A stretch of DNA of 13,224 bases from positions 1 through 13,224 of the forward strand of contig CAKZOY010000220.1 in the NCBI GenBank assembly GCA_937138275.1. Reading direction: 5' to 3'. Each line of letters begins with the position of its first letter. The stretch's first letter is position 1. This document shows positions 6,814 through 11,704 of the stretch, in pieces. Both the position numbers and the translations under genes were made by a program. A model generated the notes under the pieces. The model worked only from the letters and a program-made list of their open reading frames with translations, had not been told where the DNA came from and did no database searches. The stretch comes from an uncultured Chloroflexota bacterium (GTDB taxonomy: Bacteria > Chloroflexota > Anaerolineae > B4-G1 > DUEL01).

Positions 6814-7497
6814 TTACCGATTGGGCCAGGGAACGGCCTCTATGCGCCCGTTGCGGACGCGGGCCATCTCCGGCACCGGTCGGCGACGGCGCTCCTCCGG
6901 GGCGCGGGCGATGTAGTCGGCAATGCGCAGTTGCGTCGGCGCCAGGTCCAGCGCACAGACGACGGCATTTTCATCCCCCACCGCGCCGGCGTGGACCAGA
7001 CCATGCAGTTTTCCCCAAACGATCACATGGCGGCCGGCAATAACCTCGGCCCCTGCGTGTACGTCTCCGATAATCACGATGTCCCCGGGGTGTTCAATTC
7101 GCTGGCCAGAGCGGACCGTCCGCTCCACCACCAGCCCCCCGGCGGGGACCTCCGGGGCCTGGAGTTCGGCCCCTGGCGTTTCCACTCCCTGCTCCTCCGC
7201 GGTCAGCAGGGGAGAGAGGCCCGCCCGAACGGTCGCCAGGATGGTGGCGTCGGCCGTGCTGGACACGGCCCAGAGGTCCATCTCGTAGCGGGCCAGGAGT
7301 TCTCTGACCTGACGAATGTGCGATTCGGTGAGCGGTTGAGAACCGACGTCCAGGGCGACGCGTCCGCCGCGGAAAAAAGAGGCCCCCTGTTCCAGTTTTC
7401 GGGCCAGCGCGGCGAATTGCTCATCCCATAGGCCTTCGGCCAGGGTGATCCGCAGTCCCTGTCGGGTACCCTTGATGGTGACGGTTTCCCGTTTCAT
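6814..7497 (-). CDS. minC: Septum site-determining protein MinC
   Basis: MinC is the FtsZ-polymerisation inhibitor brought to the membrane by MinD. The 227-aa protein has a divergent N-terminal domain (about 1-98), a linker (about 99-122) and the right-handed beta-helix C-terminal domain (about 123-196). The latter shows RSGQRI (129-134), GDIVIIGDVHAGAEVIAG (138-155), VWGKLHGLVHAGAVGDENA (160-178) and the ending LAPTQLRIA (185-193), all typical of the MinD-binding domain. A basic tail (EERRRRP, 201-207) follows. Its ATG overlaps the HIT gene stop by four bases (ATGA) and lacks a good Shine-Dalgarno, implying translational coupling. Identification rests on the C domain and the minD/minE neighbours. 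Confidence 0.94.
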   Translation of the reverse strand: MKRETVTIKGTRQGLRITLAEGLWDEQFAALARKLEQGASFFRGGRVALDVGSQPLTESHIRQVRELLARYEMDLWAVSSTADATILATVRAGLSPLLTAEEQGVETPGAELQAPEVPAGGLVVERTVRSGQRIEHPGDIVIIGDVHAGAEVIAGRHVIVWGKLHGLVHAGAVGDENAVVCALDLAPTQLRIADYIARAPEERRRRPVPEMARVRNGRIEAVPWPNR

Positions 7498-8003
7498 CCT
7501 GGCGCGTGCTGCTCAAAGAGCGGACGCAGCCGTCGGTAGGTCTCTTCCAGCCATTCCGGGATCGTGCGCGTCTGACCGACGACGCTCATATAGTTGGTGT
7601 CCCCGCCCCAGCGGGGGACGACATGCAGGTGGACGTGGCCCGCCACCCCGGCACCGGCGACCGTCCCGATGTTCAGGCCCACATTAAAGCCCTGCGGGTT
7701 GTAGGCCTGACGCAGTACCCGCAGACTGGTCTGCGTCAGCGCCATCCACTCCGCCGATGTCAACTCGTCCAGGTCCTCCAGCGAGGGCACATGAATGTAC
7801 GGGACAATCATCAGATGACCGTTGTTGTACGGGAAGCGGTTCAGCACCACGTAGCACCAGCGCCCCCGGTAGAGGATGTGGGCCTCCTCGTCTGGAAGGC
7901 GGGGTTTCAGGCAGAAAAGGCATTCTTCGGGCAACGGTTCCTCCCCTCGCAGATAAGCCATTCGCCAGGGAGTCCAGAGAATGTTTCGCACGGTCTCGCG
8001 CAT
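7494..8003 (-). CDS. HIT-family protein, likely diadenosine tetraphosphate (Ap4A) phosphorylase
   Basis: HIT proteins hydrolyse or transfer nucleotide phosphates through a histidine triad. The 169-aa protein has the triad HVHLHVVPRW (123-132), the N-terminal LWTPWRMAYL (9-18), the pair Cys28-X2-Cys31 (ECLFC), and NGHLMIVPY (61-69) with FNVGLNIGT (106-114). This arrangement, with GGD after the triad (133-135), closely resembles the mycobacterial Ap4A phosphorylase Rv2613c as I recall it, so phosphorolysis of Ap4A to ADP and ATP is the likely reaction. The two Cys plus nearby His could bind zinc. The start lies 2 bp beyond the LCP stop and its own Shine-Dalgarno is weak, so expression is probably coupled to the upstream gene. 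The family is sure; the exact substrate is not. Confidence 0.93.
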   Translation of the reverse strand: MRETVRNILWTPWRMAYLRGEEPLPEECLFCLKPRLPDEEAHILYRGRWCYVVLNRFPYNNGHLMIVPYIHVPSLEDLDELTSAEWMALTQTSLRVLRQAYNPQGFNVGLNIGTVAGAGVAGHVHLHVVPRWGGDTNYMSVVGQTRTIPEWLEETYRRLRPLFEQHAPG

Positions 8004-8005
8004 AT

Positions 8006-9508
8006 TCAGGGATTGGGAGTCGGCGTTGGCGTCGGTGTGGGCGGCGGCACGTATTGAATTGCACCAGGCCGGATGCAGGAGTCGTAGTTTGCCCCCAGAA
8101 CCACGCGAAAATCCACACTGCGTCCCTCCTGGGGCTGCTTCTGGATGTCCTCCGTTTTCAGGTTATAGAGACGGGTGAGCAGCCAGAGGGGGGAACCTTT
8201 GGCCGTGGTGGTGAAATCCACCACCTGGGTGCGGGAGACCACCCCGGTGGCTGTGATTCTCGTCACCACGAACCCTTCCCAGCGCAGCCGCTCCGCGGCC
8301 ACTTCCGCCATCCCCGGCCGGCCGGTCCCGTCCCAGATTTCCACCGTGAAGGGGGACTGGCGGGCCCGCCCCGTCGCCGGGGGCTGGAGCGCCTCCGCGA
8401 TCAGCGGCTCCAGCGCGCCGGGGACGGGGAGCAGGACATAGGCCCCGTTGGGGTCGGTCCAGGGATCCACGTACGGTGGGACGATGAAGCGACTTTTCAC
8501 GTTGGTCCAGTCCAGTCGGGTCCCGATCCAGCCCAGGTAGACCATCTCTTTGAGCCCCAGGTCAGTCTCCACTGTTTGCCGGAGGGCGTCCCAGAGTTCG
8601 GGAATGCGCCCCAGAATCCCGCCGCTCAACGCCTGGCGGTAGAGCGCCCGCAGCACCTGATGCTGCCGTCGGCTACGGTCAAAGTCGCTGGTGGACCAGC
8701 GGGAGCGGACGTACCAGAGGGCGTGTTGACCGTCCAGATGCTGAACGCCGGGGTAGAGGTCTATGTCTATCCCCTGCTCCGGATTGGCGGGGTCGGGGAA
8801 GGTATCGTGAAACTCGCACTCCACCGGCACATCCACCCCACCCAGTGCGTCCACGATGCGGATGAACCCCTGGAAGTCCACCAGGGCGTAGTAGTGGATG
8901 GGGATACCGAAGTTGTATTCCACCGTTGCCTTGACCAGGGCGATCCGGCCGCCGGGGTAATCCCGTCCTCGGTTCCAGGCGGTGTTGATTTTCCCGAACC
9001 CGTAGCCGGGAATCCATGCGTAGTAATCCCGCGGGATGGAGAGCATGCTCACCGACAGGATATCCGGGTTGATGCTGACGACGACCATCACGTCTGTCCG
9101 CCCCCCGTTGTGGCTTTCTGTGTCCATCCCCAGCAGGAGAACGTTCATCACGTTGTCCGGCAGGGAGACGAGGGGCATCGGGGTGGGGACGGGCAGGGTG
9201 ATGGGCAACGTCTCGCTGATCGGCAGGTCGTAGACCGGGGTGATGTGCGGAAGAACCGGCGGCGGTGGCGGCGTTAAAACAGGCGTCGGTGTGGGAGTGG
9301 GAGTAGATGTTGGTGTGGATGTCGGTGTCGGAACCGGTGTGGACGTTGGAGTGAAAGTCGGAGAGAGCGATGGGTTGTTGTGCGGCACGACGATGGTTGG
9401 GGTGGGTGCCGGGTCCATCGGGATGATCGGTACAATCAGCCCTCTGACAGTGATGGCCGTCAAAACCAGCACGAGAACGAGAACGAATGCGGCGAGATAG
9501 GCTTTCAT
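8006..9508 (-). CDS. LCP (LytR-CpsA-Psr) family cell-wall glycopolymer transferase
   Basis: LCP enzymes attach undecaprenyl-phosphate-linked glycopolymers to peptidoglycan outside the membrane. The 500-aa protein has an N-terminal signal anchor (about 4-28), a Thr/Pro/Ser-rich linker (about 33-90, many TPT repeats), an LCP domain (about 120-295) and a LytR_C-type domain (about 386-470, starting FTVEIWDGTGRPGM). LCP hallmarks are NVLLLGMDTE (122-131), Arg137-Thr-Asp, SIPRD (157-161), KIN (173-175), DFQGF (211-215), ALGGVDV (221-227), LDGQHALWYVR (258-268) and DFDRSRRQHQ (275-284). The extreme C-terminus repeats a Thr/Pro tail (PTPTPTP, about 490-498), which is unusual. It is the first gene of the seven-gene operon; its ribosome-binding site is weak (AGGAT). 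The glycopolymer substrate is unknown. Confidence 0.95.
   Translation of the reverse strand: MKAYLAAFVLVLVLVLTAITVRGLIVPIIPMDPAPTPTIVVPHNNPSLSPTFTPTSTPVPTPTSTPTSTPTPTPTPVLTPPPPPVLPHITPVYDLPISETLPITLPVPTPMPLVSLPDNVMNVLLLGMDTESHNGGRTDVMVVVSINPDILSVSMLSIPRDYYAWIPGYGFGKINTAWNRGRDYPGGRIALVKATVEYNFGIPIHYYALVDFQGFIRIVDALGGVDVPVECEFHDTFPDPANPEQGIDIDLYPGVQHLDGQHALWYVRSRWSTSDFDRSRRQHQVLRALYRQALSGGILGRIPELWDALRQTVETDLGLKEMVYLGWIGTRLDWTNVKSRFIVPPYVDPWTDPNGAYVLLPVPGALEPLIAEALQPPATGRARQSPFTVEIWDGTGRPGMAEVAAERLRWEGFVVTRITATGVVSRTQVVDFTTTAKGSPLWLLTRLYNLKTEDIQKQPQEGRSVDFRVVLGANYDSCIRPGAIQYVPPPTPTPTPTPNP
9272..9406 (-). repeat. Hexamer-rich coding repeat for the Thr/Pro linker of the LCP protein
   Basis: The DNA coding residues about 35-79 of the LCP protein is built of degenerate six-base units (GGTGTG/GGAGTG-like on the plus strand) that encode Thr-Pro dipeptides. 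Such tracts can change length by replication slippage while staying in frame. A shorter version codes the C-terminal tail at about 8009-8038. Confidence 0.7.
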
Positions 9509-9635
9509 AAAATCCTGGGTCTACCGGATGGCTCATATTCGGTATCCCTATTCAGCCAGCGGATAGGAGCGAAACGGTTTTCGCAAATGCCTGTGGTCTT
9601 TGTGGCTACAGGCGGGCTGATGGTTACAATTCTGT

Positions 9636-9664
9636 AGTATACTCTGATTTCTTTGACTGCGCAA
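9636..9664 (-). promoter_or_regulatory. Candidate promoter for the LCP-min-rodA operon
   Basis: On the minus strand TATACT (9641-9636) lies 17 bp downstream of TTGCGC (9664-9659). The -10 is good (5 of 6) and the -35 is poor (3 of 6). The predicted start near 9629 would leave a leader of about 120 nt before the LCP start codon. It is the best match in the divergent gap but remains weak. Confidence 0.35.
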
Positions 9665-9758
9665 GCGGATATCTGCGCTGGGCTTGGGCAGCAAATCGCT
9701 TTGAGGGAGTGGCGCGCCTGTGAAGAGGGGAAAGCGGAAGTGCCAGCCCACTTCCGAC

Positions 9759-9787
9759 TTGAGTATTTGGGGAATCTCTGGTATCCT
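9759..9787 (+). promoter_or_regulatory. Weak candidate promoter for aroQ
   Basis: TTGAGT (9759-9764), a 17-bp spacer and TATCCT (9782-9787) lie on the plus strand; each hexamer matches 4 of 6. If used, the aroQ message would have an unusually long leader of about 300 nt that includes the inverted repeat at 9870-9964. No better plus-strand match is visible nearer the gene. Confidence 0.22.
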
Positions 9788-9869
9788 GAAGGCTGGCCCG
9801 GGACGGCCTTCTATCAGCGCAAGTGCGATGGAGGGTACACCCACAGTAACAGTTCAGGCTATTGTTCTT

Positions 9870-9964
9870 CAGCGATTGAAATCGCCCCTCAAGGGCCGCC
9901 CCGGCGACCACGCAGGCGGTCGCCCGGCCACGAAGTGCCCTCCCAGGTGCGGTTTCAACCGCTG
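9870..9964. repeat. Imperfect inverted repeat with inner hairpin
   Basis: CAGCGATTGAAATCGC (9870-9885) pairs with GCGGTTTCAACCGCTG (9949-9964): 14 Watson-Crick pairs, one G-T pair and one mismatch. The 63-base loop contains a perfect 7-bp hairpin (GGCGACC 9903-9909 with 9918-9924). It could be a folded leader or independent RNA, or a decayed repeat; the sequence alone does not decide. Confidence 0.5.
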
Positions 9965-10038
9965 GCTCAACAGTTACCACCCACAAATACGAACGGGCCA
10001 TTGTTTTGACGACTCGCAGCCCGGTCCGGCCGGTGATT

Positions 10039-10062
10039 CGGCTGCTGGCGACCCATCAGCCG
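10039..10062 (+). promoter_or_regulatory. Leader hairpin upstream of the aroQ ribosome-binding site
   Basis: CGGCTGCTGG (10039-10048) pairs with 10053-10062 (9 of 10 pairs) around a 4-base loop. It ends about 20 nt before the AAGGAGG ribosome-binding site (10082-10088). It may influence aroQ translation, but no alternative pairing with the ribosome-binding site is clear. Confidence 0.25.
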
Positions 10063-10092
10063 TACCGGCTCCGGAGGAAATAAGGAGGCGAA

Positions 10093-10581
10093 ATGGCAGA
10101 AGTTTCCGTTTCTCTGTTCCGAATTCTGGTACTCCACGGCCCCAATCTGAACCTGCTGGGCCGCCGCGAAGTGCACATTTACGGCCGGGTGACGCTGGAC
10201 GAAATCAACGCGGCCTTGCAAGAATACGCTGCGGCTCATTGCGCCGAACTGCGCATCCGGCAATCTAACCACGAAGGCGTGCTGATAGACGCCATTCACG
10301 AGGCGATGGGATGGGCCGAGGGTCTCCTCATCAATCCCGGCGCGTACACCCACACCAGCATCGCGCTGCGGGACGCTATTGCCGGGGCCGGCATCCCGAC
10401 AGTGGAAGTACACCTTTCCAATATCTACGCCCGGGAGACGTTCCGTCATCGCTCCTGGCTCACCCCGGTGTGCGTCGGTCAGGTCTGCGGGTTCGGCTGG
10501 CGGAGTTACCTGCTCGGGTTAGAAGGTCTGCTGGGGGTGCTGAGGGACCGGCGTGCTTCCTCGCCACAGGGTGGGGGATAA
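10093..10581 (+). CDS. aroQ: Type II 3-dehydroquinate dehydratase
   Basis: It converts 3-dehydroquinate to 3-dehydroshikimate in the cytoplasm, step three of the shikimate pathway. The 162-aa protein shows the full type II pattern: LHGPNLNLLGRRE (14-26), Tyr30 in the flexible catalytic loop, QSNHEGVLIDAIHE (57-70), INPGAYTHTSIALRDAI (80-96, Asn81), VEVHLSN (104-110, His107), ARETFRH (113-119) and GQVCGFGWRSY (129-139). Type II enzymes usually have about 145-150 residues; the excess is an N-terminal extension of about eight residues and a polar tail. The ribosome-binding site is AAGGAGG (10082-10088) with a short 4-base spacer. It is the only plus-strand gene and stands apart from other aro genes. 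Confidence 0.96.
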   Translation: MAEVSVSLFRILVLHGPNLNLLGRREVHIYGRVTLDEINAALQEYAAAHCAELRIRQSNHEGVLIDAIHEAMGWAEGLLINPGAYTHTSIALRDAIAGAGIPTVEVHLSNIYARETFRHRSWLTPVCVGQVCGFGWRSYLLGLEGLLGVLRDRRASSPQGGG

Positions 10582-10596
10582 TTGCCTCTCTTCGGG

Positions 10597-10675
10597 CTTG
10601 GGCAGTAATTCGCCTTGCACAGGAAAGGGGTGGGGTGCGGGGTTGTGGGGGCGGCGAAGCCGCCCCCACAAACCC
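10597..10675. repeat. Dispersed repeat with GC-rich hairpin (hairpin family copy 3)
   Basis: It begins 16 bp after the aroQ stop. The first part (10597-10638) matches 11657-11698 closely (GTAATTCGCC and CAGGAAAGGGGTGGGGTG are identical). The second part is a hairpin: TTGTGGGGGCGGC (10643-10655) pairs perfectly with 10659-10671 around GAA, with three more G-C pairs after one mismatch. The stem nearly repeats the one at 3970-4008. No T-run follows directly. Confidence 0.75.
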
Positions 10676-10738
10676 ACCGCCCCTTTTTCACGGGCGCGCC
10701 ATTCCCCCGAAATGATGGGCCCTGCAAGTCTTAGACGC

Positions 10739-10766
10739 TTGACAGGCACCGAAATATCGCTATCAT
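10739..10766 (+). promoter_or_regulatory. Strong plus-strand promoter with no gene downstream
   Basis: TTGACA (10739-10744), a 16-bp spacer and TATCAT (10761-10766) are identical in hexamers and spacing to the kinase promoter on the other strand. The predicted start is about 10772-10774. The next plus-strand signal is an intrinsic terminator at 10809-10843. It lies about 160 bp after the end of aroQ. Confidence 0.7.
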
Positions 10767-10772
10767 GAAAAA

Positions 10773-10850
10773 TACCCTGCGGTGTAGTTCTCCGCCGCGC
10801 CTCAAAACAACGGCGCACCGGAGGATCGCTCCGGTGCGCCGTTTCATTTT
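10773..10850 (+). ncRNA. Predicted small RNA between aroQ and the Rrf2 gene
   Basis: A consensus-like promoter (10739-10766) is followed about 36 bp after its likely start site by a 15-bp intrinsic terminator, defining a transcript of about 75-80 nt. The RNA would have a first stem, GCGGTG (10779-10784) with CGCCGC (10793-10798, one G-U pair), and then the terminator stem. An ATG at 10765 overlaps the -10 and has no ribosome-binding site, so translation is unlikely. It matches no RNA family that I recognise. Exact ends are estimates. Confidence 0.45.
10809..10843. terminator. Bidirectional intrinsic terminator
   Basis: AACGGCGCACCGGAG (10809-10823) is exactly complementary to 10829-10843 around the loop GATCG. 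On the plus strand it is followed by TCATTTT. On the minus strand it is followed by GTTTTGAG and begins 21 bp past the Rrf2 stop codon. It can therefore end the Rrf2 transcript and any plus-strand transcript from aroQ or from the promoter at 10739-10766. Confidence 0.8.
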
Positions 10851-10864
10851 CACCGTGTCGGCCC

Positions 10865-11305
10865 TTATCCGACCTCTCCTGAAGGTGGATTCAATTCCGC
10901 ACCCCGTCGGGCCAGCAACTCAAAGGTGATCCGCCCCAGATGTTCCCGCAACCGCTGCCGGGCATCCACCCAGGCCTCATGCACCGGGCACTGGGGCATC
11001 AGCGGGCACTCCAGGGGCTCCTCCGTGCAGATGTTCAGGACGACCGGCCCCTCTATCGCCTCTACGACCTCCAGCAGGGAGATTTCCGCCGGGGAACGGC
11101 CCAGGTAAAACCCACCCCCTTTCCCCCGTCGGCTGACCAGCAGCCCCGCCCCCGCCAGGCGCGTGAGCAGGCTGCGGGCCAGACCTGGGGGGATCAGTTT
11201 CTGGCGAGCGACCTCGCGGGCCGTGATGCAGGTCTCGGGGGGGTGCATCGCCAGGTACAGCAGAATGCGGGCCGCATAATCGCTATCTCGTCGGATGGTC
11301 AGCAT
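10865..11305 (-). CDS. Rrf2-family transcriptional regulator with probable Fe-S cluster
   Basis: The 146-aa protein is an Rrf2-type winged-helix DNA-binding regulator (IscR/NsrR/CymR group). The start MLTIRRDSDYAARILLYLA (1-19), the helix ITAREVARQKLIPPGLA (27-43) and the wing SRRGKGGGFYLGR (58-70) are typical. Cys93, Cys100 and Cys106 followed by His109 (C-X6-C-X5-C-X2-H) resemble the ligands of IscR and NsrR, so an Fe-S cluster sensing iron-sulfur status, NO or redox is likely. The first Cys gap is one residue longer than in IscR. Another Cys (26) sits before the recognition helix. It has a consensus promoter, a GGAG ribosome-binding site and a dyad at its start site, suggesting self-repression. 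No Fe-S assembly genes are adjacent, so the signal cannot be told from context. Confidence 0.93.
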   Translation of the reverse strand: MLTIRRDSDYAARILLYLAMHPPETCITAREVARQKLIPPGLARSLLTRLAGAGLLVSRRGKGGGFYLGRSPAEISLLEVVEAIEGPVVLNICTEEPLECPLMPQCPVHEAWVDARQRLREHLGRITFELLARRGAELNPPSGEVG

Positions 11306-11318
11306 AAGGCTCCAATAA

Positions 11319-11334
11319 ATTATTCAAGAATATT
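11319..11334. promoter_or_regulatory. Candidate operator dyad for the Rrf2 regulator
   Basis: ATTATTCAAGAATATT is a near-perfect dyad (seven-base arms with one mismatch around a two-base centre). It lies between the -10 (11343-11348) and the start codon (11305), covering about +1 to +17 of the predicted transcript, where a bound dimer would block transcription. It is AT-rich within GC-rich DNA. Assignment to this regulator is inference. Confidence 0.45.
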
Positions 11335-11342
11335 GCAGTACT

Positions 11343-11370
11343 ATTATACCCCCGGAAAGGGTGCTGTCAA
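11343..11370 (-). promoter_or_regulatory. Consensus sigma-70 promoter of the Rrf2 regulator gene
   Basis: On the minus strand a perfect TTGACA (11370-11365) and a perfect TATAAT (11348-11343) are separated by 16 bp. The predicted start is near 11336, giving a leader of about 30 nt before the ATG. A promoter this strong is usually held by a repressor, which fits the dyad at 11319-11334. Confidence 0.82.
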
Positions 11371-11388
11371 GAAGAGATTTCTGGGTTC

Positions 11389-11605
11389 GGCGGGTCTCAG
11401 ACCCGCCCCTACGCCGGGCCCCGGGGTATTCAGGATGCCCCAGGGGGCAGGATACCCAGAGGGGTATCCCCACCGATGCGCTACTCCGCTTCGCTCCGTA
11501 GCGCACTACGAACATCATTGAGTTCGTAGTAAGCCACGGAGCGTAGCGAAGTGGCGTTTGCAGTCCGCCACGAAGCCCGCGGAGTGGCGTCCGATGCGCT
11601 ACTCC
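11389..11605. repeat. Cluster of inverted and direct repeats
   Basis: GGCGGGTCT and its complement form a palindrome at 11389-11407 with a one-base centre. GGATACCC (11450-11457) pairs with 11462-11469 around AGAG. A 35-base arm at 11479-11513 pairs with 11522-11556 with 29 of 35 matches and an 8-base loop. CCGATGCGCTACTCC occurs exactly at 11473-11487 and 11591-11605. The arrangement suggests decayed intergenic repeat elements inserted next to each other. Confidence 0.65.
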
Positions 11606-11656
11606 TTGACGGAGATCAATTCACACCAACTGTTTCGGTCGCTGTTTCTGGGTCAG

Positions 11657-11698
11657 CCTGGGCCGGTAATTCGCCATGCGCAGGAAAGGGGTGGGGTG
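11657..11698. repeat. Partial dispersed repeat without its hairpin
   Basis: This copy matches 10597-10638 (GTAATTCGCC, CAGGAAAGGGGTGGGGTG shared, one-base indel and four to five substitutions) but the GC-rich hairpin that follows in the other copy is missing. It ends 6 bp before the metallophosphoesterase stop codon, so it is again at a gene 3' end. Confidence 0.7.
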
Positions 11699-11704
11699 TG
11701 TTTT

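Larger units (their letters stand above)
9509..10092. other. 584-bp divergent intergenic region between the LCP operon and aroQ
   Basis: It contains the candidate LCP promoter (9636-9664), a degenerate copy of the repeat motif GGGCTTGGGCAGCAAATCGC (9680-9699), a weak plus-strand promoter candidate (9759-9787), a large imperfect inverted repeat (9870-9964) and a hairpin close to the aroQ ribosome-binding site (10039-10062). Open frames of about 100-180 codons occur on both strands but have no ribosome-binding sites or recognisable domains, and one overlaps aroQ out of frame, so I call no gene here. Confidence 0.5.
11306..11704. other. 399-bp gene-free region with degenerate inverted repeats
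   Basis: After the Rrf2 promoter and operator come several palindromic units (11389-11605) and a partial dispersed repeat (11657-11698) ending beside the metallophosphoesterase stop codon. I see no credible gene and no T-run terminator for the metallophosphoesterase transcript. Confidence 0.55.

Noticed and set aside
1934..9277. Very long plus-strand open frames (for example 1934-3466, 4919-6553, 6109-7431, 7757-9277)
   Set aside because: They are antisense to securely identified genes (ade, rodA, minC/minD, LCP), have no ribosome-binding sites and translate to biased, domain-free sequence; high GC makes such frames common.
9870..9964. CRISPR remnant suggested by GATTGAAAT and GTTTCAACC
   Set aside because: The two segments are inverted, occur once each, and there are no regularly spaced direct repeats or cas genes.
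9653..10268. Open frames of 118 and 182 codons before aroQ
   Set aside because: No ribosome-binding site, no recognisable domain, and the longer one runs out of frame into aroQ, whose own start is well supported.
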